Part shown: piece by piece, positions 8,436 to 17,188 of the stretch | Layout of the letters: every line of letters begins with the position of its first letter | How positions within the stretch are numbered: the stretch's first letter is position 1 | Assembly: GCF_014651615.1 (NCBI RefSeq) | Contig: NZ_BMXF01000002.1 | Coordinates: forward strand, 351,439-415,438 | Reading direction: 5' to 3' | Origin: Persicitalea jodogahamensis | GTDB lineage: Bacteria > Bacteroidota > Bacteroidia > Cytophagales > Spirosomataceae | Length of the DNA: 64,000 bases | Made by a program: the position numbers and the translations under genes | Notes under the pieces: model-generated | Told to the model about the DNA's origin: nothing | Seen by the model: the letters and a program-made list of their open reading frames with translations, nothing else | The model's database searches: none

Positions 8436-9614
8436 ATGCCTGATCCGACTGCGCTTCTTCCCGGCGGTGTGCTGGTGCTGGACGCCGAAAGTCGCATCAT
8501 TACCATCAATCCCTACGCCTGCACGCTTCTGGGGTACGATGAGGCCGATCTTCTGGGCGAAAAGATAGATAGACTGCTGACAACGGCCAGCCGGATTTAT
8601 TTCCAAACCCACCTGTACCCGTTGATTACGCTCCAGAAAGCAGCCGATGAGCTATACCTGACCCTGCAAACGCGTGAGCGTATATGGATTCCCGTACTAC
8701 TCAATGTTTCCACCCACGATCAGGACGGTGAGATCAGGACCTACTATGCATTTATCCCCGTCTACCAGCGGCGTAAATTCGAGCAGGAGCTCATCAATGC
8801 CAAAAAGTCTGCCGAAGATGCCCTCTTGCGCAACGATGAGCTACGCCGGCTGCAGCAGCAACTCCAATCGCAACAGGCTGATCTCGACCGCCAAATAGGA
8901 CTTTTACGGCATCGCAATGATGAACTCGAGCAGTTCAGTAAAATCATATCCCATGATTTGCAGGAGCCACTGCGTAAGATCAATCTCTTTGCCGATCTGC
9001 TTACCCGCGAAGAACCCGCTGCTTTCACGACTATGGGACGCCGCGCGCTGGATGGCGTCGCCCGGTCTTCGGCCAGGCTCCGGGCCCTCATCACCGACCT
9101 GCAGCTGTACTTCAGCCACGACGTGCGCTCCTCGGATAAGGTCGGAGTGGTGGATACCGAAGCACTCGTGCATACTGTTGCTGAAGAGTACAGCGCAGCG
9201 GACACCCTGTTTCAGGTAACAAAACTACCCGCCGTGCTGGGCGACCGGGAAGAACTGATCCGGCTTTTCCGGCACCTGCTCGACAATGCCGTGAAGTTCA
9301 GGCATCCCGATCGTCCACTCACTGTTCAGATCAGTGGCACCGTCCTGAGTGTGAATAGTTTTCAGCACTTGCCCGACAAGTACCGCTACAACGACTACGT
9401 GCGCATCGTCGTGGCCGACGACGGCATCGGCTTCGATAACCGCTACCGCGAGGACATCTTCCGAATCATGGAAAAATTGGACGCCCGCTCGCCCGGTATC
9501 GGGCTGGGCCTGGCCCTTTCAAAGAAAATTGTAGAAAAACACAACGGCCAGATTTCGGCGAATTCCGAGCCGGGACAGGGTACGCAGATTACGGTGCTGC
9601 TGCCCGTGGCGTGA
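8436..9614 (+). CDS. PAS-domain sensor histidine kinase
   Basis: 392-aa soluble sensor kinase with no membrane segment. An N-terminal PAS domain (about 3-110; RIITINPYACTLLGYDEADLLG then RIYFQTHLYPLI) is followed by a coiled coil (about 115-160), a HisKA box with phosphorylatable His173 in IISHDLQEPLRK, and HATPase_c with N, G1 and G2 boxes (HLLDNAVKF, VADDGIGFD, SPGIGLGLAL). It autophosphorylates and passes phosphate to an unknown regulator; no response-regulator gene lies nearby. Co-directional with and 20 bp after the RsbQ-like hydrolase, which may supply its PAS ligand. Confidence 0.88.
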   Translation: MPDPTALLPGGVLVLDAESRIITINPYACTLLGYDEADLLGEKIDRLLTTASRIYFQTHLYPLITLQKAADELYLTLQTRERIWIPVLLNVSTHDQDGEIRTYYAFIPVYQRRKFEQELINAKKSAEDALLRNDELRRLQQQLQSQQADLDRQIGLLRHRNDELEQFSKIISHDLQEPLRKINLFADLLTREEPAAFTTMGRRALDGVARSSARLRALITDLQLYFSHDVRSSDKVGVVDTEALVHTVAEEYSAADTLFQVTKLPAVLGDREELIRLFRHLLDNAVKFRHPDRPLTVQISGTVLSVNSFQHLPDKYRYNDYVRIVVADDGIGFDNRYREDIFRIMEKLDARSPGIGLGLALSKKIVEKHNGQISANSEPGQGTQITVLLPVA

Positions 9615-10097
9615 GTGGTATGGCGCTACAGTTAGTAGATGGTTGACGAAGACGTGATTTGTCGGATACCTGACATTGGTAAGCGGGCGGTTTTGAAATA
9701 TGTCTGGTAAGAGCACGCAAGTCTTTGACCTGCTTTGCAATGAGCCACTCATTGTGAACTGGCGGCAATGTGAGCTTCCGGCTACCGCTCACTGGGTACT
9801 TGGAGATATCCCAAAGATTTGCTCATCGCAAGGGTAAATGGGTTTTCATTATAGTTGCTTTTAGCTAATTTTTTATAGTAATAATTATGTTTTTATAAAC
9901 GTATTTTATGGTGTTTTTAACTGCGAAATAAGCTTCTGCCAAAATATATTTAGAGATTAATCGGTACGCGCAATCGTTATATTTTGTGTACTTGCCTATT
10001 CTCGTTATAAATCTGTAACAATATTTCAAACATTTTTTACCGATTTTGGTGTTAACTTGCAAGTATCAACTCTTTCACCAAACTAATCTATTAAAGT
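9615..10097. other. Intergenic region upstream of susC
   Basis: 483 bp without a convincing gene. The first half has chromosome-like composition and contains a 46-codon ATG frame (from 9700) with no recognisable content. The second half (about 9840-10060) is strongly AT-rich and presumably holds the promoter and 5' leader of the susC gene, but I find no clean TAnnTTTG match. Confidence 0.5.
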
Positions 10098-13000
10098 ATG
10101 AGAAAACTTTTGCTATCATTCATTGGGACCTTCCTGATTGTCGGCTTAGCGCTGGCTCAGGACAGAACCGTGACCGGGAGGGTCACGGCAGACGACGGTT
10201 CTTTTCTGCCTGGTGTCAGCGTGCAGGTTAAGAGTACCACACGCGGCACAACTACCGACGCCAGCGGTAACTACCGGATCGAGGCGTCGGCCAACGATGT
10301 GCTGGTCTTCAGCTTTGTAGGGTTTGCCCCACTTGAAGAAACCGTAGGAAATCGAAGCACAATTAACGTAAGCCTGGACTCTGACACCCGGCTGCTTGAA
10401 GAAGCAGTGATAGTGGGTTATGGTACTCAGTCGCGCAAAACCCTGACCGGGGCTCAGTCTAATATTTCGGCCGAAAAAATCGAAAACACGCCCCTGCCTT
10501 CGGTAGATCAGGCACTGCAGGGTAAAGTGGCCGGTCTACAGTCATTGTCCAGCAGCGGTCAGCCTGGGGCGGCTCAGCAGATTCGTATTCGGGGTATAGG
10601 CTCGATCACCGCCAGTTCGGAACCCCTGTACGTCGTGGATGGAATTCCTATCAATGCGGGCGACCAATCAAGGCTAACTACCTCTACCAATGCGCTTGCG
10701 GGCATCAACCCTACCGATATCGAATCGATCACGGTTTTGAAAGACGCCGCTTCAGCCTCTATCTATGGATCTAGAGGAGGCAACGGGGTCATTCTGATCA
10801 CAACAAAGAAAGGCCGCAACGGCAAAACAAGATTCAAGGTAGATGCTGAAAACGGCGTGACCAACATTGCGTTAAACGATCAGGCCAGGCCCCTGAGCCG
10901 GGACGAATACCTGATGCTCACCACCGAAGGACTGCGGAATATCGGGCGTACCGAGGCTCAGATAAATACTACGCTCAATTCGTTGGGAGCCAATGCTATG
11001 GACCCACAGAATCCCAATATGCCGGTCAGTACCGACTGGTACGACCTTGTGACGCGCCAGGGAACCCAGCAGCAGTACAACATCTCGGCTTCGGGGGGCG
11101 ATAACAAGACTCAGTTTTTCGCTTCTACCGGGTACTATCAGCAGACGGCCCCGGTCATCGGTTCTGATTTTGACCGCATTTCGGGCAATGTGAATGTAAC
11201 CCACAATGCCACCAAGAAACTGTCTTTCAAAATAGGAGTCAACCTGGGCCATACCAAATCCACCGCTCCGAACGCCGGTGGAGCTTTTGCCAACCCTATT
11301 CTGTCGTCGTACTTTCTGCTACCTACCCGCCCTGCTTACGACGCCAACGGCGATCCCAATTATTCGCAGGCCGATTTTCCCAGCATCTATAATCCGGTGG
11401 CACTCGTGGCTTTCAATAAGCGGCGCTTTGCCAACCTGCGGGGGCTAGGGAATATCGGAGCCGACTACCGTATCCTGAACAACCTGACATTCAGCACTAA
11501 GCTGGGCCTGGATGCCAACAGCATCGAGGAATTGCAGTACGACAACCCCTTCTTCGGCGACGGACGCAATACCAACGGACGCTCTTTTACGTACTACACG
11601 CGGTCGTTCAACTGGAACTGGACCAACATCCTGGATTACCGGCTGGACCTGAGCGATGCCAAGGATATTTACCTGGATTTGAAACTCGGGTACGAAGCCC
11701 AGAAATCGAAACTATACGGCATCTCTGCTCAGGGACAGGGCTTCCCGCCCACCACGGACCTGATTCTGCCTAACGTGGCGGCTACACCTACTACGGCCTC
11801 CGCTTTTGGCTCCGACTATTCTTTCAACTCGATCCTGAGCAACGCTGCGTTCAACTACAAAGACCGCTACTCACTGAGTGGCAGTTTCCGTCGTGATGGT
11901 TCCTCGCGCTTCGGTTCCAACAACCGCTATGGTAACTTCTGGTCGGTAGGCGCTGCCTGGAATTTAGACGAAGAGGCCTTCCTGAAAGAAAGTTCTCTGG
12001 TATCTTCGGCCAAGCTGCGTGCCTCTTACGGCGTGAACGGCAACGCGGGTATTGGCAACTACGAGTGGCAGGCTACCTACGGCTTCGGCAGAAACTACAA
12101 CAAGCAGCCGGGTAGCGCTCCCGATGGGATCGGAAACAGCAATCTCACCTGGGAACAGAACAAACCTTTTGACGTAGGGCTGGATCTGGGCTTGTTCAAT
12201 AACCGGCTAAGTTTCATCGTCGACTACTACATTCGTAAAACCGACCGCCTGCTGTTGCGCGTACCGTTGTCCCGCACGTCTGGCTTTGCCGACATTCTCG
12301 ATAACGTAGGGTCCATGGAAAACCGGGGCCTGGAATTCACGGTGAATGGCACCCCATTCGAGGGACCTTTTACCTGGGATCTGAACTTCAACATATCGTT
12401 CAATAAAAACAAAATTCTGAATCTGGCGGAAGGTCAGGACGAATACATCGATGGTGCGTTCATTCGTCGGGTGGGCGAGAACTTCACCAGCTTCTACGCC
12501 CGCGACTGGGCCGGGGTAGATCCACAAACGGGCGCGCCTCAATGGTGGAAAGATGCCGCCAAAACGGAAAAAACTACGGTGTATAACGATGCCGAGCGTG
12601 TCATAGTCGGGCAAGCCATGCCCAATGCCTTTGGCGGATTATCGAGTGTGATGCGCTTCAAAGGATTTACCCTGGATGCCCAACTCAACTTCGTAACCGG
12701 TAACTCCATCAACGCCATCTGGGCTCGCTATACCGAAAGTGACGGCTGGAACCCCAGCTTCAATAAATCGCGGAAGCTGCTGGAGCGCTGGCAAAATCCC
12801 GGTGATATCACCAATGTGCCGAAGTATGTCTACAACAACACGACCAATTCGCAGGAATACTCAAGCCGCTTCATCTACGATGGTAGTTATATGAGACTAC
12901 GGACCGTGACGCTCACTTATGCGTTGCCGAAAACCCTGACGGGGCGCATCAAGATGGATAACGTCAGCGTCTTTGCCCGGGGCCTTAACCTTTGGACCTA

Positions 13001-13112
13001 TACTTTTGACGATGAGGTAACGTTTGATCCCGAGGTCGGGGTAGACGGTCGTAACAACCTTAATGTGTTCATACCCAAAACAATGACTTTTGGGTTGAGC
13101 CTGGGTTTCTAA
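10098..13112 (+). CDS. SusC/RagA family TonB-linked outer membrane transporter
   Basis: 1004-aa TonB-dependent transporter that imports glycan fragments or other large nutrients. Signal peptide 1-20; an N-terminal carboxypeptidase-like regulatory domain (about 23-100, TVTGRVTADDGS...LPGVSV); TonB-box region EEAVIVGYGTQ at about 110-120; plug with IRIRGIGSI and EPLYVVDGIPIN; and a 22-stranded barrel ending in an aromatic strand (MTFGLSLGF). It forms a pair with the SusD-like lipoprotein 44 bp downstream. No sigma/anti-sigma pair and no enzyme gene flank it, so the substrate cannot be inferred. Confidence 0.95.
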   Translation: MRKLLLSFIGTFLIVGLALAQDRTVTGRVTADDGSFLPGVSVQVKSTTRGTTTDASGNYRIEASANDVLVFSFVGFAPLEETVGNRSTINVSLDSDTRLLEEAVIVGYGTQSRKTLTGAQSNISAEKIENTPLPSVDQALQGKVAGLQSLSSSGQPGAAQQIRIRGIGSITASSEPLYVVDGIPINAGDQSRLTTSTNALAGINPTDIESITVLKDAASASIYGSRGGNGVILITTKKGRNGKTRFKVDAENGVTNIALNDQARPLSRDEYLMLTTEGLRNIGRTEAQINTTLNSLGANAMDPQNPNMPVSTDWYDLVTRQGTQQQYNISASGGDNKTQFFASTGYYQQTAPVIGSDFDRISGNVNVTHNATKKLSFKIGVNLGHTKSTAPNAGGAFANPILSSYFLLPTRPAYDANGDPNYSQADFPSIYNPVALVAFNKRRFANLRGLGNIGADYRILNNLTFSTKLGLDANSIEELQYDNPFFGDGRNTNGRSFTYYTRSFNWNWTNILDYRLDLSDAKDIYLDLKLGYEAQKSKLYGISAQGQGFPPTTDLILPNVAATPTTASAFGSDYSFNSILSNAAFNYKDRYSLSGSFRRDGSSRFGSNNRYGNFWSVGAAWNLDEEAFLKESSLVSSAKLRASYGVNGNAGIGNYEWQATYGFGRNYNKQPGSAPDGIGNSNLTWEQNKPFDVGLDLGLFNNRLSFIVDYYIRKTDRLLLRVPLSRTSGFADILDNVGSMENRGLEFTVNGTPFEGPFTWDLNFNISFNKNKILNLAEGQDEYIDGAFIRRVGENFTSFYARDWAGVDPQTGAPQWWKDAAKTEKTTVYNDAERVIVGQAMPNAFGGLSSVMRFKGFTLDAQLNFVTGNSINAIWARYTESDGWNPSFNKSRKLLERWQNPGDITNVPKYVYNNTTNSQEYSSRFIYDGSYMRLRTVTLTYALPKTLTGRIKMDNVSVFARGLNLWTYTFDDEVTFDPEVGVDGRNNLNVFIPKTMTFGLSLGF

Positions 13113-13156
13113 GATGGTAACTAGTCGACAAATTTTATTTTAGCTTAAATCAAGAC

Positions 13157-14554
13157 ATGAAAAACAAAATGATATATACGCTGAGCCTGGCAGTCTTACT
13201 GTCGCTGGGCTCATGCAAGGAATCTTTTCTGCAACTGGATCCTTACGATGCTTTGCCGGCCTCTACGGCCATCACCACGGCTGCCGACATGGAGGTGGCC
13301 ACCAACGGGTTGTATTCCATGTTGCGTTCGGTGGGCCTGTATGGCCGTACCATTCCGTTTACAAACGACCTGCTGGCCGACAATGTCTACCTGTCAGTGC
13401 AGAATTCGGGACGTTATTTACCCCTGTTCAACTATTCAGTGAATTCTCAGAATGGCGATAACCTGGGGACGTGGAACAATGCCTATACTGCCATCCTGCG
13501 GGCCAACAACATTATCAATGCCGAGGTTAGCTCGGCTCAAGCCGATCAGTTTCGGGGCGAGGCGCTGACGGTCCGTGCGCTGATGTACTTTGAATTGATC
13601 CGGATTTATGCACTGCCGTACACCAGCAATCCTTCGGCCCTGGGAGTACCTATCGTACTTGAGTTCGATCCTACGCTAAAACCTTCCCGAAACAGCGTTC
13701 AGGAAGTGTATACTCAGATGATCAACGACCTCACTCAGGCTTACTCGTTGATGACCAACACTACCAAGAACTCGTCGTATGTTTCTAAATACGTGGCCAA
13801 GGCTTTGCTGTCGAAAGTGTATTTCTACATGGGCGATTACGCCAAATCCATTCAGGAAGGGCTGGTAGTTGTGAACGAAGGCGGCTACAAACTTGCTCCG
13901 GCGGCCGAGTATGGAGCATACTGGAAAAATCCTGCTCCGGTAAGCAATAAGCTTGAAACGATTTTTGAAGTGGCTTCCGATGGCGTCAACAATGCAGGCT
14001 TTGATGCCTTGGTCAACATGTACTCGCAGAGCGGCTACGGGGACGGACTGGTGGCCAATGATCTGTTTGCCCTGTACTCCAATACCGACGTACGCAAATC
14101 GTTAATTATTCCAGGTACCCGTGGTGGCGAAAGCGTCAATATTGTCAATAAATACCAGAACATCACGAATCCGGATGATAAGGACGACACCAAGGTGCTG
14201 CGCTATTCTGAGCTCTTGCTTCAGTTGGCTGAGAGTTACGCCCGTACGGGCGACCAAGCCAATGCGCTCAAGTATCTGAACCAGGTGGCCCAGACGCGCG
14301 ACCCGGCTTTTGCCGGATACAGCTCGTCGGGCAATGCCCTCGTTGAGAACATTATTACCGAGCGGCGTAAGGAACTGGCCTTCGAAGGCAACCGCTTTGC
14401 CGACCTCAACCGCCTGGGCCGTCCCATCGCTCGCAACGCGCAGTACCCTGCCTCGGCAACACAGATTGACTTTACGGACACGCGCCGCATTTTGCCTATT
14501 CCACAGGTAGAGCTCGATGCCAATAAGAATATTACTCAGAATCAAGGCTATTGA
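13157..14554 (+). CDS. RagB/SusD family nutrient-binding lipoprotein
   Basis: 465-aa surface lipoprotein that forms the lid of the SusC transporter. A lipobox LGSC places the lipidated cysteine at residue 20. TPR-like helices (ANNIINAEVSSAQADQFRGE, LTVRALMYFELIRIYALPY) and the typical C-terminal sequence ERRKELAFEGNRFADL...LGRP are present. Length is at the short end of the family. It is followed by a perfect inverted repeat acting as terminator, so susC-susD is a closed two-gene unit. Confidence 0.93.
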   Translation: MKNKMIYTLSLAVLLSLGSCKESFLQLDPYDALPASTAITTAADMEVATNGLYSMLRSVGLYGRTIPFTNDLLADNVYLSVQNSGRYLPLFNYSVNSQNGDNLGTWNNAYTAILRANNIINAEVSSAQADQFRGEALTVRALMYFELIRIYALPYTSNPSALGVPIVLEFDPTLKPSRNSVQEVYTQMINDLTQAYSLMTNTTKNSSYVSKYVAKALLSKVYFYMGDYAKSIQEGLVVVNEGGYKLAPAAEYGAYWKNPAPVSNKLETIFEVASDGVNNAGFDALVNMYSQSGYGDGLVANDLFALYSNTDVRKSLIIPGTRGGESVNIVNKYQNITNPDDKDDTKVLRYSELLLQLAESYARTGDQANALKYLNQVAQTRDPAFAGYSSSGNALVENIITERRKELAFEGNRFADLNRLGRPIARNAQYPASATQIDFTDTRRILPIPQVELDANKNITQNQGY

Positions 14555-14585
14555 TTCTGTAAGGTAGTACGATCTGTGGTTTATA

Positions 14586-14624
14586 CCGGCCCCACGCTGA
14601 CTGTCAGCGTGGGGCCGGTGTTTT
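14586..14624 (+). terminator. Rho-independent terminator after susD
   Basis: A perfect 16-bp inverted repeat, 14586-14601 with 14603-14618, GC-rich at the base (ccggcccc/ggggccgg), followed by gtgtttt on the plus strand. It ends the susCD transcript and lies 5 bp before the end of the convergent gene. Confidence 0.85.
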
Positions 14625-14629
14625 AAGGT

Positions 14630-15238
14630 CTACTTGCCTTGAAGTGCAAGTGCGTAGGGTCCCAGTTTTTTTCGTGCATCTTCTTCCGGATAAATAGAAT
14701 TAAGCTGGATCTGTTTGCGGGGAATCAGGCCTACCAAACTACCTATGCCGCCTCCAACCAGAGAAACCACACCAAAGACCAGGATACCCGGAGGGGCGGC
14801 GCAGCTTGCTCCAATGATCGCATCGCCAAGCGTTGGTTTCCGTTGAGTGCCATCGCAACCCATGGAATTGTCCGAAAGGGTACTTACTACCATGGAAGTT
14901 TCCAGGGTGATGAAGCTGGCCAGATAGCCTATTCCGAAGCCTCTCCCGGCAGAGTTCAGGCGCCTGATAGCTATCTGGCCTATTTCCTGAAAAGGAACCA
15001 CAAAAGTGGGTAGTTGATTGTCCAGCAGGGCCTGTCTGACCTCTTTCTTTGACATGGCCGCTACCGTTTTTTTGTCAAGCATAACCAGCCCCTGCGGGCT
15101 GACATCATACACGATTCCCTTAATTGAAGAGTAGTCATAATGAATGACTTTCGCCTGAAAAATTTTTACTTTTTGAGCCTGAGCGGGCCCACAAAATACA
15201 ACCCCAAGCCAGCAGGCCAAAAGTGTTACACTTTTCAT
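14630..15238 (-). CDS. Secreted hypothetical protein
   Basis: 202 aa, signal peptide at residues 1-21 (PAQAQ). The mature part starts with a short beta-rich stretch (KVIHYDYSSIKGIVYDVS...GLVMLDKKTVAAM) and ends with a glycine-rich hydrophobic segment (about 155-175, GVVSLVGGGIGSLVGLIP). I do not recognise the family. It stands alone, convergent with susD. Confidence 0.55.
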   Translation of the reverse strand: MKSVTLLACWLGVVFCGPAQAQKVKIFQAKVIHYDYSSIKGIVYDVSPQGLVMLDKKTVAAMSKKEVRQALLDNQLPTFVVPFQEIGQIAIRRLNSAGRGFGIGYLASFITLETSMVVSTLSDNSMGCDGTQRKPTLGDAIIGASCAAPPGILVFGVVSLVGGGIGSLVGLIPRKQIQLNSIYPEEDARKKLGPYALALQGK

Positions 15239-15448
15239 AAGGTGGGAGTTATGTAGTACATGAGTTTATCAAATATACTACCGCGGTCGATTCGGTGAAC
15301 ATCCCTTGTGTAATAAAGTTGCATAACAATCATTTCAACATGAAGATACCTTGATCTATCGGATATAGGACACTGGCAAGCTGGCGTTTGCAAAGCAGAT
15401 TCAGTTTTCAATTTTCCTGCCTATCTTGCTATTACCTAACTAATTCCC

Positions 15449-16480
15449 ATGAACCTATCCGATCCCGAATACAAATCCTGGCTGATTGAACTGAAAGCCA
15501 AAATCCGCTCCGTGCAGCTGAAAGCCGCCATAGCGGTCAATTCCGCCCTGATTGAATTCTATTGGGAACTGGGAAAAATGATCGAGGAAAGGCATACGGG
15601 TTACGGAAGCCAATTTTTGGACGTACTATCCAAAGACCTGAAATCTGAATTTCCTGAAATGAAGGGGCTATCTTATCGAAACCTTGCTTTATGCCGTCAG
15701 TTTTATCTTTTTTATTCATCTTCAATTCTGCAACAGCCTGTTGCAGAATTCAGCCAACAGCCTGTTGCCCAAATTCCCTGGGGGCATAATGTATTGATAT
15801 TCAGTAAGTCGATCGATATTAAGGAGGCGAATTTTTATCTGCAGCAAACGCTGGAAAACAACTGGAGCCGGGATGTACTGGCCTTGCAGATCAAATCCCG
15901 GCTCTACGAGCGGCAGGGGAAAGCCATCACGAATTTCAAGCATACGCTTCCTTCACCCCAGTCCGAGTTGGCCGAGCAAACCCTCAAAGACCCCTACATC
16001 TTTGATTTTATGACCATGACCGCGCCGTACAAGGAGCGGGATATCGAAAATCAACTGGTTTCGCACGTCATGAAGTTTCTGTTGGAACTGGGCAAAGGAT
16101 TCGCATTTCTCGGTCAGCAGTACCATCTCGAAGTGGCTGGCAATGATTATTACCTCGACTTGCTCTTTTACCACACCAAACTAAAATGCCACGTGGTCAT
16201 TGAGCTGGAAAATACCAGATTCATTCCAGAATACGCGGGAAAACTCAATTTTTACCTGTCGGCGGTGGATACCTTAGTGAAAGAACCGGACGATAAGCCC
16301 ACGATTGGCATCCTGCTCTGCCGGGATAAAAACAACGTGGAGGCCGAGTTTGCCCTGCGCGACCTCAACAAACCCATGGGCGTGAGTGAATTTCAATTTA
16401 CGGAAGTACTACCCGACGAATTGAAAAGCAGCCTGCCGACGGTGGAAGAAATTGAGGAAGAGTTGAAGGGGATTGGATGA
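15449..16480 (+). CDS. YhcG/DUF1016 family PD-(D/E)xK nuclease-like protein, active-site Lys replaced
   Basis: 343 aa. The N-terminal DUF1016_N helical domain (about 5-160, IEFYWELGKMIEERH...GYGSQFLDVLSKDL) and the C-terminal PD-(D/E)xK domain (about 175-320, YYLDLLFYHTKLKCHVVIE) are intact. The expected nuclease motif is D...E-L-K; here Asp237 and Glu252 are kept but the Lys position is Glu254 (gaa), giving ELE. That should impair or alter catalysis. YhcG proteins occur beside restriction-modification and toxin-antitoxin genes and belong to a poorly understood nuclease family. A CAACAGCCTGTTGC direct repeat encodes LQQPVAEF/SQQPVAQI in the variable linker. Convergent with the HepT gene, 7 bp away. 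Confidence 0.85.
   Translation: MNLSDPEYKSWLIELKAKIRSVQLKAAIAVNSALIEFYWELGKMIEERHTGYGSQFLDVLSKDLKSEFPEMKGLSYRNLALCRQFYLFYSSSILQQPVAEFSQQPVAQIPWGHNVLIFSKSIDIKEANFYLQQTLENNWSRDVLALQIKSRLYERQGKAITNFKHTLPSPQSELAEQTLKDPYIFDFMTMTAPYKERDIENQLVSHVMKFLLELGKGFAFLGQQYHLEVAGNDYYLDLLFYHTKLKCHVVIELENTRFIPEYAGKLNFYLSAVDTLVKEPDDKPTIGILLCRDKNNVEAEFALRDLNKPMGVSEFQFTEVLPDELKSSLPTVEEIEEELKGIG
15731..15768. repeat. In-frame direct repeat inside the YhcG-like gene
   Basis: CAACAGCCTGTTGC occurs at 15731-15744 and again at 15755-15768 (24-bp period, in frame). Each unit is itself a near-palindrome (CAACAG-c-CTGTTG). It encodes repeated QQPVA in the linker between the two domains. Confidence 0.7.
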
Positions 16481-16487
16481 GGGGTAG

Positions 16488-16819
16488 CTAAGTTAACAAC
16501 TTCCCAATTTCAATTTTCAAATTGGGAAGCTCACGGACAATGATGGTCCAGATGATTTCGTCAGAGGTATTAACGTAACTGTGAATAATTCTGTTTCTAG
16601 TTCCGATTATATTTTTGGCATTTTTAATCGGGAAGGCACTGTCCTGTTTAAGAATCCGGCTCATTGCTTCACCGATAATTTCCAGATTCCTCTCGACCGC
16701 CTTCTTTGTTTTAAATCGCGCTTGTAATCTGAGAAATCTCGTTTATCTCCCAGGAATTCAAAGATTTTATCAATGGATTGGTCGATGTCCAGCAGCCAGG
16801 TTTGGACCTTACTATCCAT
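16488..16819 (-). pseudogene. HepT-like HEPN toxin, frameshifted
   Basis: HepT family (HEPN RNase toxin of the MntA/HepT system). Read from ATG at 16819, the zero frame gives 52 aa and stops at 16661. A single -1 shift after Lys37 restores a 110-aa HepT that ends at 16488: it regains T-x-x-AVERNLEIIGEA and the HEPN active-site motif RNRIIH (R-x4-H, 16581-16598). The shift point coincides exactly with T-TTA-AAA (complement of 16709-16715), a classic -1 slippery heptamer. Either the toxin lost one A from a run of As (mutation or sequencing error), or it is made by programmed frameshifting. Its ATG overlaps the stop of the antitoxin gene by 8 bp. Confidence 0.8.
16500..16529. repeat. Inverted repeat between YhcG and HepT
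   Basis: An 11-bp perfect inverted repeat, 16500-16510 with 16519-16529 (CTTCCCAATTT/AAATTGGGAAG), loop 8 nt. It lies in the 3' end of the HepT reading frame and just after the YhcG-like gene. No strong T-run follows on either strand, so terminator function is uncertain. Confidence 0.5.
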
Positions 16820-17111
16820 AAATTTTAATTTTAGTACGATCGAGCTGCTGCCTGAATAGCTTATTGTGAATCGCTCGCTCTTCCAATAAATCAACCTGAC
16901 GGTTGAATAATGCTTCCAGCTTCTCTTTAAGACTAAAATATAAATCCGTGTATTTGAAGGGATCGTTTTCCTCAAAATCAACCACTAAATCGATATCCGA
17001 ATCTTCGTTGAAATTATCCCTTACAACTGAACCAAAGGCAAAAAGAGATTTTACTATGTTTGCTTTGCAAAGGTTTTTCATTTCTTCGGTTTGTAAGTGG
17101 TTCAGAGTCAT
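16812..17111 (-). CDS. MntA-type nucleotidyltransferase antitoxin
   Basis: 99-aa minimal nucleotidyltransferase. The catalytic motif is complete: Gly27-Ser28 (FGSVVRD) and Asp39-x-Asp41 (SDIDLVVDF). In type VII MntA/HepT systems the MntA enzyme AMPylates a tyrosine of the HepT RNase and so neutralises it. The gene is followed with an 8-bp overlap by the frameshifted hepT, the usual order. It lies 77 bp downstream of the DUF262 gene on the same strand, in an AT-rich stretch, so it may share that transcript. Confidence 0.85.
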   Translation of the reverse strand: MTLNHLQTEEMKNLCKANIVKSLFAFGSVVRDNFNEDSDIDLVVDFEENDPFKYTDLYFSLKEKLEALFNRQVDLLEERAIHNKLFRQQLDRTKIKIYG

Positions 17112-17188
17112 TCTTTGAATAGGTCATATTGAAAAAGTATTATATCATTACAGATGCCAGTTGATTCAAAATAGAGATTAGCGCGGAT

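Noticed and set aside
9700-9840. 46-codon plus-strand frame after the histidine kinase
   Set aside because: No domain, no promoter or ribosome-binding context that I can recognise; consistent with chance.
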